This document shows, piece after piece, positions 1-7,565 of a stretch of DNA of 8,565 nucleotides. Source of the stretch: Clostridia bacterium (GTDB taxonomy: Bacteria; Bacillota_A; Clostridia; TANB77; CAG-508). A program made the translations under genes and the position numbers. The notes beneath the pieces are model-generated. The model had not been told where the DNA came from, did not search any database, and was given only the letters and a program-made list of their open reading frames with translations. Numbering within the stretch: position 1 is the first letter of the stretch; each line of letters begins with the position of its first letter. Location of the stretch: the NCBI GenBank assembly GCA_022792975.1, contig JAAWCC010000116.1:1-8565 (forward strand), in the 5' to 3' direction.

Positions 1-824
1 CGATTTCGTCACTAGAATTTATTGTCTCAATTTGTATCTTATTTTCCTTCAATTTTTCTATATTCTTATTGTACTTCTCTTCTCTTGCCTTTTTTTCTAG
101 TTCATGTAATTTTCTGTCCTCTAGCAATATTTTTGGAATATATTTACTTGTATCCATGTCGTAGGCTTTTTCTCCTGTCATATATGCATCATTTATATTT
201 ATAAATAACATATCATGATAAGCTACTAATCTTTTTAATATACCTTCTTCTATTTGCTCTAATCCGTCTAAATCAGTGATTACAAATATAACCATTTTTC
301 TGTTTATATTATTTATTATATATGATAAAGATTTTGCTAGATTAGAAGTATTTGTGCCTTCCACATTGCTTTCGTAATGTGTTAAAATTTTCTCAACATT
401 TTCAAAGCCCAATTTTAAAGGGAAATATTGAAGCTCATTATCTTTATTGTATATACTTCCCACATAGTCTCCGTTTTTACTTGCAATGTAAGCAATGGTT
501 CCGACTAGTCATAAGAGCAATTTCTTTTTTGCTTTCTAGACTTTCTGTGTCAGCTAGCATTTTTCTGCCTGTGTCTAGGATAATTAGTATATTATGCTTT
601 TTTTCTGCTTTATATTGTTTTACCAAAGTGCTTAAACTCCTAGCAGAAGCTTTCCAATCTATATCCTTTATATTATCTCCTATTACATATTCTCTTAAGT
701 CCTCAAAATTCAAGCTTGTACCTTTAAAAATTGAGCGATAACTTCCATCTAGTAGATTATTTATTTTTTTACTTGCATGTATTAGCACTTTTGCTTTTAT
801 TTTTGTAACATATTTCATTTTCAT
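1..824 (-). CDS. DUF58 family protein, partial at the window's left edge, read through one +1 frameshift at a CGG codon
   Basis: The N-terminal part matches DUF58: GSYRSIFKGTSLNFEDLREY (residues 27-46), then GDNIKDIDWKASAR (49-62) and a degenerate vWA-like ILDTGRKM (82-89). DUF58 proteins are usually encoded beside MoxR ATPases and are thought to be their clients or partners. The start at 824 overlaps the MoxR stop (ATGA, 824-821), implying translational coupling; an AGAGG lies about 10 nt upstream. The conventional frame runs into CGG at codon 108 (503-501) and stops 7 codons after it. Skipping one base gives GTIAYIASKNGDYVGSIY, then a vWA-like strand VIFVITDLDG, open to base 1. That yields about 274 residues here with no stop, so the gene continues leftward. 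I see no N-terminal membrane segment. The domain call is secure; the detailed role is inference from the family. Confidence 0.87.
500..503 (-). other. Putative +1 frameshift site CGGA (DUF58 gene)
   Basis: Minus-strand reading is ATG ACT AGT C GGA ACC ATT. The zero frame reads CGG (503-501) and stops 7 codons later; dropping C503 gives Gly and continues for 167 codons to the window edge with DUF58-like sequence. The preceding codon is AGT. Confidence 0.8.
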
Positions 825-1823
825 GGTACTTGTACCTCTTGAGTTATTGCATCAATTATTGTTTCGACGGAAATTTCGTCTGCAATTGCTGAATAATTTA
901 GCTCTATTCTATGTCTTAAAACCTCATATTTAATAGCCTTTACATCATCTGGTGTAACATAACTCCTACCATTGATTAAGGCCATTGCTTTTGCCCCTTC
1001 CATAAAGGCAATTGCTCCTCTAGTACTAGCCCCAAGTGAAATATATTTTGCTAAATCCTTTGAGATTACCTTATCTGCTTCTCTTGTAGCCTGAATTATT
1101 GAAACTATATACTTTTTTACTTCTTCATCAATATAAACCTTTTTATACTCTTCTTGTAAGAATTTTATGTCGTTAAGATTAAGAGCAGGTAAATTATTTT
1201 CAAATACTTCATTTTCAATTCTATTCAAAATTTCGAGCTCTTCTTCTTTGCTAGGATAGTTTAATACCTCTTTTAATAAAAATCTATCTAATTGGGCTTC
1301 TGCAAGTAAATAAGTCCCCTCTTGTTCTATTGGATTTTGGGTTGCAATTACCATAAATACTTCTGGTAATTTGTATATTTCTTTTCCGATTGTTGTTTGC
1401 CTTTCTTGCATTGCTTCTAGCATTGCACTTTGTGTTTTTGCACTTGATCTATTAATTTCGTCTAGTAGTACAAAGTTTGCATATACAGGACCTAACTTTG
1501 TTTCAAAGTTATTATTAATTTGATTAAAAATTTGCGTTCCAATTATATCACTTGGAAGTAAATCTGGTGTACATTGTATTCTCGAAAATCTACCTGACAC
1601 TGCTTCTGTTATAACCTTTGCCGCAGTAGTTTTTGCAAGACCTGGCACTGATTCTAAAAGTATGTGTCCGATTTGTAATTAAAGTTATAAGCAGAGACCT
1701 TCCTAGTGATTTTTGTCCTACTATTCTTTCTGAATAATAATTCCAAAGTGTCATTATTATTTGATTACATTTTGCAAGCTCTTCCTGAGATAAGTTGTTT
1801 TCTTTTTTTATATTTTCTTCCAT
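821..1823 (-). CDS. MoxR-family AAA+ ATPase, read through one +1 frameshift at a CGG codon
   Basis: MoxR ATPases are cytoplasmic AAA+ chaperones that use ATP to mature or remodel partner proteins, commonly vWA/DUF58 proteins encoded next door. Start ATG 1823-1821 has GAAGGG (1837-1832) 8 nt upstream. The first 51 codons include the MoxR-typical IVGQKSLGRSLLITLITN. The frame then meets CGG (1670-1668) and would end 26 codons later. Skipping one C gives GHILLESVPGLAKTT, the conserved approach plus Walker A. Further on are Walker B LLDEINR followed by KTQSAMLEAMQER, sensor 1 VIATQNP, an LLAEAQLDRF segment, and the C-terminal STRGAI...GRSYVTPDDVKAI. The reconstructed length is 333 residues, normal for the family. 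The Walker A loop starts with Ser where Gly or Asp is more usual. It stands downstream of its own promoter and overlaps the DUF58 gene by ATGA. Confidence 0.93.
1667..1670 (-). other. Putative +1 frameshift site CGGA (MoxR gene)
   Basis: Minus-strand reading is ATT ACA AAT C GGA CAC ATA CTT. CGG is codon 52. Without the shift all AAA+ catalytic motifs are lost; with C1670 skipped, the strongly conserved Gly before HILLE falls in place with no gap or extra residue. This is the site where family conservation best fixes the exact shift point. Confidence 0.87.
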
Positions 1824-1831
1824 ACTTTTTT

Positions 1832-1884
1832 CCCTTCAATAAGTAATATAATAAAATTATATTATATCTGATATTTTTAGTCAA
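1832..1884 (-). promoter_or_regulatory. Sigma-A-type promoter and ribosome binding site of the moxR-DUF58 operon
   Basis: On the minus strand there is TTGACT (1884-1879), a 17-nt spacer, and a perfect TATAAT (1861-1856), followed by the ribosome binding site GAAGGG at 1837-1832 and ATG at 1823. It sits between the terminator of the upstream gene and moxR, so moxR-DUF58 is probably a separate transcription unit. A second overlapping TATAAT has a 12-nt spacer and is less likely. Confidence 0.7.
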
Positions 1885-1892
1885 CTTATATA

Positions 1893-1922
1893 AAAAAGAA
1901 AGCGATTTTTCGCTTTCTTTTT
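1893..1922 (-). terminator. Rho-independent terminator after the cohesin anchor gene
   Basis: A perfect inverted repeat pairs 1893-1904 with 1911-1922 (core AAAGAAAGCG / CGCTTTCTTT). An additional A-T pair closes a 4-nt loop. On the minus strand it is followed by a T-rich run. It begins 9 nt after the stop of the cohesin gene. A T-run also follows on the plus strand, so it could act in both directions, though no plus-strand gene ends here. Confidence 0.85.
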
Positions 1923-1930
1923 ATTGTTTA

Positions 1931-2892
1931 TTAAATTCTACCACCAAGTTTTTTTATATTCTTATTTCTTACTTTTATATAGAAGAATAGTATAATTGTT
2001 ATAATTACTGTAACTGCTAGAACTGCAAATAAGATATATATTATAAATTGCATTCCGCCATTTTGTTCTTTCTTTGTTAGGTTTAATTGCCCACTAACAT
2101 TTTCGAAATCATTATCAGGGCTAATTGTTGGTGATATCGTAGGTGTTGGCTCTACATTACCTGATGGAGTTACTTCTGGTGCTTGTGTTGGATTTTCTAC
2201 TACACCACTTTGATTTCCATTATTTCCACCATTTGTGCTTGTCCCATTGTTATTTCCTTGATTATTACCTCCTTGGTTGCTATTTCCTCCTTGATTATTA
2301 CTGTTATTTTGATTATTATCTTGTGTCGGTGTCGGATTTATAACTGGTGGATTAGTTGGTGTAGATGTAGGATTTGGGGTTGGCATTGGTGTAGGGGTAG
2401 ATGTTACTGGTGGTGTGGGTGTTGCTTTTGGATTTACTGTAATGCTTGAGCTTGCATCTTTTGGTCTTACTTCTTCCTCCAAATTTGTGGCTTCAATGCT
2501 TCTTACTGTAACTGTTGTTTTTCCCACTCTCTCTGCTTTAAATCTCAAAGTTATTATTGTTCCACCACCTGTTAAAAATGAACCTCTATCTATTCCAAAT
2601 TTTCCGATTTGCTTCATTGTATGAAAGTGCACAGTCATTTCCTCCTGATGCGCTAATCAATTTTAATGCACCCTTATCATATTCTATAAATCCGCCCGAT
2701 TGCAAACAATCCATTTGCTCCACTTATATTATTTACATTTATATTTATTGTAAATTCTTGTCCTTCTGTGACAGTTGTTGATGTTAATACCACATTACAA
2801 CTAAATGCTGCATATACTTTATTTGATAAAGATATACATATAGTAAATATTATTAAGGCAAATATTAGCATGACCTTTTTTATTTTTATCAT
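1931..2892 (-). CDS. Membrane-anchored cohesin-domain surface protein, read through two +1 frameshifts at CGG codons
   Basis: Start ATG 2892 has AAGGAGG (2906-2900) 7 nt upstream. Residues 1-28 form a signal peptide (IFALIIFTICISLS, likely cut after VYA). Residues 29-153 are cohesin-like: STTVTEGQEFTININVNN, then GANGLFAIGGFIEYDKGALK, then GSFLTGGGTIITLRFKA and VRSIEATN. Residues 154-262 are a Pro/Thr- and Asn/Gln/Gly-rich linker. Residues 282-305 are a transmembrane helix followed by a basic tail (KVRNKNIKKLGGR), so the protein would be held in the membrane with the cohesin outside. Two CGGA sites (codons 67 and 96) interrupt the frame; skipping both C residues gives one 319-residue protein. 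Read conventionally, translation stops 4 codons after the first CGG. Cohesins bind dockerins, and the gene 42 bp upstream encodes a dockerin protein. The cohesin call is by pattern and composition and is less certain than the architecture. Confidence 0.83.
2105..2431 (-). repeat. Low-complexity linker coding region (Pro/Thr, Asn/Gln/Gly, Pro/Thr)
   Basis: This stretch encodes residues 154-262 of the cohesin anchor. A PTP-type segment comes first, then an Asn/Gln/Gly-rich block (about 2326-2207), then a second Pro/Thr-rich block before the transmembrane helix. Such linkers commonly space cohesin modules from the cell surface. The simple composition produces spurious open frames on the opposite strand, which I do not take as genes. 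Confidence 0.85.
2603..2606 (-). other. Putative +1 frameshift site CGGA, second in the cohesin anchor gene
   Basis: Minus-strand reading is GAA GCA AAT C GGA AAA TTT GGA. In the frame set by the first shift, CGG would be codon 96 and a TAG follows 5 codons after it. Skipping C2606 gives NGKFGIDRGSF and runs 224 residues to the stop at 1931. Confidence 0.8.
2691..2694 (-). other. Putative +1 frameshift site CGGA, first in the cohesin anchor gene
   Basis: Minus-strand reading is GCA ATC GGG C GGA TTT ATA GAA. CGG is codon 67; a TGA follows 4 codons after it. Skipping C2694 gives FAIGGFIEYDKG, a typical cohesin strand, for 29 codons until the next CGGA. Another CGG at 2698-2696 (ATC GGG) is out of phase and is not needed as a shift point. 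Confidence 0.8.
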
Positions 2893-2934
2893 TTTTTCGC
2901 CTCCTTTTTGCTTTTAGCTTCATTTTAGTTGTCT

Positions 2935-5900
2935 TTATTGTGCCAGATATAACTGTCTAAGGAGTCCAAGGTCTGTAATTGTTCCAGCTCCGCCCTTTCC
3001 ATCAATATCTGCTGCTCTTAATGCATTTCCTGTCAATGTTTTACCTTCCATTACTATATAATGTGCTCTCATTTGTGCCAAATCTGTTATTGAAATCAGT
3101 CCATCTCCATTAATATCTCCAATAACTATTGCTGCATATTCTACTTCTCCCGCTTTTATTATTGTTCCTGTTCCAACAACACTTGCGCCTGAAAGTTCTA
3201 CATCATTTTTTATGAATTTTAGGTTTTGTCCATTAGTTATATTAGATTTTACTGTGTCTACTGTTGTATTTGCAGGTATTCTTGATATATATCCTGTTTC
3301 GATTTTATATATATCTGATGTAATTGTAGTTGGCTTTTCATTTATTGTTACTGTTACTTCTACATCATTTGAGCCTATTATCGTACCTGCCATTTGACCA
3401 TTTACTAATATTGCGTTAGTTGCCTCTATATTTTTTACTTTTACACTCACATTAGGGTCAATTGTATTTTCATTTACTTTAAATTTTATTTTCAATACTT
3501 CGCTAGTTTGATTATCTGCTAAGTTAAGGTGGCTTCTGCGTTCTACTAAAAATTTATTGTTTTCTCTATTAAATGAATTATCTTCCATAATCCATCCGTT
3601 TTCTGTTATTGCTTTTATTTCTATTGGTGTTAGTATATTTTCTGGATAGTCTAAAATTCCACTTAGTGCATATAAGCCATTTTCAATATTTGTAAAGTTA
3701 TTAATTTTTAGCATAACTTCAAATTCACTTCCTGGATATATGTCACCTGCTGTAAGGTTCTCGATTTGTGTATCAAAGCTTGCAATCTTTACCTCACAAC
3801 CCTCACTTATTGCTGTGCTAGTTATTCCATCACCAATTGATTTAGCAACTAAATAATATTTACCTGCATCCTCCTTTTCTGCATTGGCAATTGACAAAGT
3901 TTTATTTGCTTGTCCTTGAACTGCTATTGCTTTTATTCCTTCTGCAAGCTCTGTACCATTTTCATTTTCTTTATACCATTGGTAAGTATTATCTGTTGCA
4001 ACTGATGTTACATCTGCTTCTATTGTAAGATTAGAGTTAAATCCTGCTGTTTTTTCAGTTTCTTTTAGAGTTATTGTTGCTGGATCTGGTTTTTGAATTA
4101 TGGCTTTTCCTGTATTAGTAGCAACTGATTTTTCTACATATGTTGCATATACTATGTTATTTGTGTTTGAAACCTCTGCATAGTCTACACTTACTGTTGC
4201 ACTTTCTTTATTTGTTAATTCTACTTCTCTTCCGCAAACCGTTAATGTTTCAATCTCATATCCTTCATCTGGTGTTACTGTAAGCTGTTTGCTTTCATTT
4301 TCTTTAAGTCTAAGTATATTTCCTTCTGAGTCAAGTGTTGCATCTTTTCCATCTTTATCTTGGAAAGCTTCTGCTGTAATTCTTCCACCTTCTTCTTGCT
4401 CAACAAGTACTGATTTTATTTTGTCTTCTTCCTCACCTTCAACTACTGCTATTTCAAATGGGCTATAAGCATCACATGTTATTATTAGTCCATATTGTGT
4501 CACAACACAATCTATCTCCTCTACACCTGTAACTTCTCCATTCTCATCTCTCATAAAATGGTATGCTTTAAATGTTACACCTTCACTTTCAGGTCCATAT
4601 CCAGCTGGGAAGCCAACCTTCATAGTTACTTTGTGTCCTGTTTTTATTGCATTAGATTTACATACTGATAATGATATATTATAAGTTTCGCTTGTTACTA
4701 CTTTATCATCTTTATATTTCTCTTCTCTTACTTCTGTCATTTTTTCTTCTTGAGCTGATGTTGTTTTTGTTGTTACAAGTGTAATTCTATTGTTTAATAT
4801 ATCACTAACTTTTGTACCATTTGACATTGTCCAATCTTCCATTGATAAGTCTTGATTTGCAACGAGTGTTGGTTTTGCATATATTTCCCAAGCGCCTTTT
4901 CTTTCTTGCTTTCCTGGACATTCTATTTCATTAGCAACACCAATTAAAGCTTCTCTTGGTGCTTTTTTACTGTGTACACCAACTAATCCTTTTATATATA
5001 TATGATAATTAATGTTATCATCTGCAAACATCTCACTAAATGTAATATCAAATTCTACTGTGCTTTCTCCATTAAATTTCATATTTTCAATTTTAGAATA
5101 TTCTGCACCTGTTGTTCCTGCACCTGTTGGTGTAGTACATTTTATTTCATATGTAGGTTTTGTAACTCCAGCTTCATATTCTAGATTTTCATCCCACTCA
5201 ACTTTTACATGATATGATTTGTTACGTCTTATAAGTGTTTGTGTCGCAGTTGGTGTTTGTCTTAATACATATGGTTCTGCTAAATATCCATTATTTTTAT
5301 TATATAGTTTTTCTGTTCTTGCAATAAAAGCTGATTCTTCTCCTCTATATCTTAAATTTTCTGGATGATCTTGAATTTCTCCTGGTTCTTTGTCTGTAAC
5401 AGCAAATTCAAGATATTTTGCACTATTTTCATATATAGTAAAATAATCATCTTGGTCATTTATCATATATACATCATGAAGTACATATGCCCAGTCCGAG
5501 CATAATTGTGGTCCATTATGTGTATTATAATCATGATATCTTAAAAGAATGTATAATCCTTGCTCTTTTAATTTAGCAAGTCCTAATCCTTTATAACTAA
5601 TTGTAAACAGTGATGATTTTACACCACCTGATTCAGCAGCATCAGGCTCATATGTTACTTTAAACCCGTCTCCTGCCTCAACTGATGTTGTCCCTAGATT
5701 TTCATCTTCTAATTCTGGATATGCAAATTCATAGTCTCCTGCTGCTTCTACTACTGGATTTACCCTATGTCTTTGGTTCATAGTTATTCCGCCTGCGAGT
5801 AAATATTTTGTATTTTCAAATCCATCCTCTCCATAGCTTGCACCCTCTTCTAGATATTTTACATAATTTTGGGTATCTAGCATTGGTGAAACTAATACAC

Positions 5901-6873
5901 TTGGGTCATCTTGTGTACAATCAACTGCATACCATTTTCCTGATGACTGTCTTGCCATATTATCTTCTATTTTTACATAGTTCCACATGTGTTCTACTGC
6001 TGTTTGTCCTGAATATTGATGCATTCCTTGTACCAAAATGCAAGTAATTCCAAGCCTATCTAATATTGTTTTAAATGCTCTTGCATATCCTTCACATACA
6101 CTTTGTCTTTTTACAAGTGCACCATATGGAGTTCCTAAAAATCCTTCATTTCCTCCATAACATATATTTTCATCAGTAGCTGCATATACTGGATTTCCAT
6201 TATTATCTGTCATTGGATTTCCAGCCTCATCTACTTTTTGTACTTGATATCTTTCAATTCTGTATGATACATTGTTGATTATCTCATTGTGTACATATTT
6301 AATTTGTGCTATTTGCTTTGTTTCTCCTTCTGGTACTGATACTGCATTTGCATCATCTAAAATTTCATTTACTCTCTCTTCAAACTCTTCAATTGCAAGT
6401 TCTACATCTGTTTTTCCTGTTTCCTCTTTAACCTCTCCTGTAAGCCCGTCTACTAAATAATTTGCGTGTCTTCCTGCCCCAATATATGCTCCATTAGCTG
6501 TTACTCTAAGAGTAAGTTTTGAGAAATTTACATAGAAAATTTCTGGGTGATCTGCATAGAATGCATATCTTGCGGCATTCATTGAATTTGTTAATGTTCT
6601 ATCGCCTTTTGCATATGCACTAAGTTGTTCTTGTGTAATTTTGTTATTATCTTTAAGTTCATATGTTGCCGTACCTGTTTTTAATTTTCCTTCTTTATAC
6701 ATTTCATCTAATGCACTATAAATTGATTTTGCAACATCATTAAGTTGTGCATAATGAAAGTTCTCTCCTATTTCTTCTCTTGCAATTACAAAGTTATTAA
6801 ATGGAATAATGCTAATTTGTAGCAATAACATTACTATAATTAGCATTATAGACATTATTTTCCTTGATTTCAT
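2935..6873 (-). CDS. Secreted multidomain protein: transglutaminase-like, InlB-type repeat, Ig-like, cohesin-like and dockerin domains
   Basis: There are 1312 residues in one unbroken frame. ATG 6873 has GAGGGG about 6 nt upstream. Residues 1-31 form a signal peptide. Residues about 185-330 are transglutaminase/protease-like with a Cys-His-Asp triad: Cys260 (RQSVCEGYARAF), His295 (VEHMWNYVKI), Asp318 (WYAVDCTQDD). Residues 400-815 I do not recognise. Residues 820-915 resemble the divergent InlB B-repeat (LTVTPDEGYEIETLTVCG). Residues 930-1030 are Ig-like (TYQWYKENENG ... EDAGKYYLVA). Residues 1034-1177 are cohesin-like (YPGSEFEVMLKINNF ... VKVKNIEATN). Residues 1250-1312 are a dockerin: first loop GDINGDGLISITDL, second loop DIDGKGGAGTITD, which has Lys at a calcium-ligand position and one extra residue. 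The dockerin suggests attachment to a cohesin, possibly the one encoded 42 bp downstream. Whether the triad crosslinks, cleaves or only binds cannot be told. It has no in-frame CGG. Confidence 0.9.
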   Translation of the reverse strand: MKSRKIMSIMLIIVMLLLQISIIPFNNFVIAREEIGENFHYAQLNDVAKSIYSALDEMYKEGKLKTGTATYELKDNNKITQEQLSAYAKGDRTLTNSMNAARYAFYADHPEIFYVNFSKLTLRVTANGAYIGAGRHANYLVDGLTGEVKEETGKTDVELAIEEFEERVNEILDDANAVSVPEGETKQIAQIKYVHNEIINNVSYRIERYQVQKVDEAGNPMTDNNGNPVYAATDENICYGGNEGFLGTPYGALVKRQSVCEGYARAFKTILDRLGITCILVQGMHQYSGQTAVEHMWNYVKIEDNMARQSSGKWYAVDCTQDDPSVLVSPMLDTQNYVKYLEEGASYGEDGFENTKYLLAGGITMNQRHRVNPVVEAAGDYEFAYPELEDENLGTTSVEAGDGFKVTYEPDAAESGGVKSSLFTISYKGLGLAKLKEQGLYILLRYHDYNTHNGPQLCSDWAYVLHDVYMINDQDDYFTIYENSAKYLEFAVTDKEPGEIQDHPENLRYRGEESAFIARTEKLYNKNNGYLAEPYVLRQTPTATQTLIRRNKSYHVKVEWDENLEYEAGVTKPTYEIKCTTPTGAGTTGAEYSKIENMKFNGESTVEFDITFSEMFADDNINYHIYIKGLVGVHSKKAPREALIGVANEIECPGKQERKGAWEIYAKPTLVANQDLSMEDWTMSNGTKVSDILNNRITLVTTKTTSAQEEKMTEVREEKYKDDKVVTSETYNISLSVCKSNAIKTGHKVTMKVGFPAGYGPESEGVTFKAYHFMRDENGEVTGVEEIDCVVTQYGLIITCDAYSPFEIAVVEGEEEDKIKSVLVEQEEGGRITAEAFQDKDGKDATLDSEGNILRLKENESKQLTVTPDEGYEIETLTVCGREVELTNKESATVSVDYAEVSNTNNIVYATYVEKSVATNTGKAIIQKPDPATITLKETEKTAGFNSNLTIEADVTSVATDNTYQWYKENENGTELAEGIKAIAVQGQANKTLSIANAEKEDAGKYYLVAKSIGDGITSTAISEGCEVKIASFDTQIENLTAGDIYPGSEFEVMLKINNFTNIENGLYALSGILDYPENILTPIEIKAITENGWIMEDNSFNRENNKFLVERRSHLNLADNQTSEVLKIKFKVNENTIDPNVSVKVKNIEATNAILVNGQMAGTIIGSNDVEVTVTINEKPTTITSDIYKIETGYISRIPANTTVDTVKSNITNGQNLKFIKNDVELSGASVVGTGTIIKAGEVEYAAIVIGDINGDGLISITDLAQMRAHYIVMEGKTLTGNALRAADIDGKGGAGTITDLGLLRQLYLAQ

Positions 6874-6918
6874 AAGTTCCCCTCACTTTCATTGTTTTTA
6901 GTATAGTTATACATGTTT

Positions 6919-6948
6919 ATTATAGCATATTTATCCTCCTAAAATCAA
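6919..6948 (-). promoter_or_regulatory. Probable promoter of the dockerin/cohesin gene pair
   Basis: On the minus strand there is TTGATT (6948-6943), an 18-nt spacer, and TATAAT (6924-6919), with TG one base upstream of the -10 (extended -10, TGCTATAAT). It lies 46 nt before the start codon at 6873. With only 42 bp between the two surface genes and no terminator there, both are probably transcribed from here. I see no strong terminator for the amidase gene in 6949-6995; only a weak 6-bp hairpin at 6941-6954 overlaps this promoter, so some read-through is possible. Confidence 0.6.
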
Positions 6949-6995
6949 GATTTTATAACAATATTTTACAAATTATTTTTCCTAATTTATACCTA

Positions 6996-7475
6996 TTAAA
7001 AGTCTATATTTATACATCTATAAGTATAATAGTTGTATTCTAATAATCTTTTTCCAAAAGTATCAAATGAATGAGCTGCAACTAATGTATTTTCTTCTGT
7101 TTTAGAATTTTGTATTACCACAAGACTATGTGAAAATTTATTTCCATCCAGATTTAATTGAATAATATCTCCTATTTCTAATTTATCAATTGTGGTTATT
7201 TCTCCATGTGGTCCAATTCCCTTATTAGATATCAAAAATTTATATAGAAATTCAACTCCTGTCCAAGATGGAGATTTATTATTGCCATTAATATAATACC
7301 AGCCATTTTCTTTAGTATAGTTCATTTGATTAAATCCTGCAAAAATACATTGAGATATAAAATTAGTGCAATCTCCTCCTATTAAATCATAATTATAATA
7401 ATCTGGATTTCTAGAATATGCCCATTTCTTTGCATATTCATATACTTTTTTTCTATTATATTTTTCTTTGCTCAT
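6996..7475 (-). CDS. Amidase_6-type putative amidase domain protein
   Basis: This is a 159-residue single-domain protein matching the putative amidase domain family (amidase_6) along its whole length. An N-terminal YNRKKVYEYAKKWAYSRNPDYY is followed by GGDCTNFISQC with the probable nucleophile Cys36. Then come GWYYINGN, SPSWTGVEFLYKF, GDIIQLNLDG, FSHSLVV with His116, and a VAAHS segment with His135. In larger family members this module sits at the C terminus of secreted proteins. Here there is no signal peptide or membrane segment, so it looks cytoplasmic or unconventionally exported. The gene starts at ATG 7475; GAGGAGG (7496-7490) is 14 nt upstream, rather far, so initiation may be modest or the AGGAAAG part may be used. 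Substrate unknown. It is divergent from the superoxide dismutase gene. Confidence 0.85.
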   Translation of the reverse strand: MSKEKYNRKKVYEYAKKWAYSRNPDYYNYDLIGGDCTNFISQCIFAGFNQMNYTKENGWYYINGNNKSPSWTGVEFLYKFLISNKGIGPHGEITTIDKLEIGDIIQLNLDGNKFSHSLVVIQNSKTEENTLVAAHSFDTFGKRLLEYNYYTYRCINIDF

Positions 7476-7532
7476 ATTATTAATTCTTTCCTCCTCTATT
7501 GTTCTTTTAACATTTTATTCTTAAATTTCATA

Positions 7533-7546
7533 TTATGTTAACATAA
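7533..7546. promoter_or_regulatory. 14-bp perfect palindrome in the divergent intergenic region (candidate operator)
   Basis: TTATGTTAACATAA reads the same on both strands. It is 8 bp upstream of the AAGGAGG ribosome binding site (7555-7561) of the superoxide dismutase gene, within the 90-bp gap shared with the amidase gene. The AT-rich dyad resembles in general form the operators of stress and metal regulators in Bacillota, but it does not match a PerR or Fur box exactly. No convincing -35/-10 pair could be fixed for the plus-strand gene. In such AT-rich DNA a 14-bp palindrome may be chance. Confidence 0.4.
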
Positions 7547-7565
7547 AATTTATTAAGGAGGTACT

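Noticed and set aside
22..741. Plus-strand open frames opposite the DUF58 gene
   Set aside because: They are antisense shadows of the DUF58 coding sequence, with low-complexity Phe/Leu/Ser content and no ribosome binding site.
821..1648. Internal GTG start near 1648 giving a short MoxR
   Set aside because: That codon is the Val of the Walker A segment ESVPGLAKT; starting there would remove the conserved N-terminal part, which is present upstream after one shift.
2143..2449. Plus-strand open frames opposite the low-complexity linker
   Set aside because: Their composition (Leu/Tyr/Trp/Cys-rich) is the antisense of the Pro/Thr/Asn/Gly linker, with no ribosome binding site or recognisable domain.
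1931..2638. Separate gene starting at ATG 2638 for the linker/membrane part of the cohesin protein
   Set aside because: Its first residues (MTVHFHTMKQI) are an out-of-frame reading of the cohesin segment, there is no signal peptide, and it joins the upstream part through the CGGA sites.
2696..2698. A second CGG just upstream of the first cohesin shift site (ATC GGG)
   Set aside because: It is out of phase (C ends the ATC codon). A shift here would give AMGGF instead of AIGGF and cannot be excluded by protein sequence alone, but the in-phase CGGA three bases on fits the other four sites.
6941..6954. Terminator of the amidase gene (AAAATC/GATTTT hairpin)
   Set aside because: Only 6 bp of mostly A-T pairs with a 2-nt loop, and it overlaps the probable promoter of the next gene.
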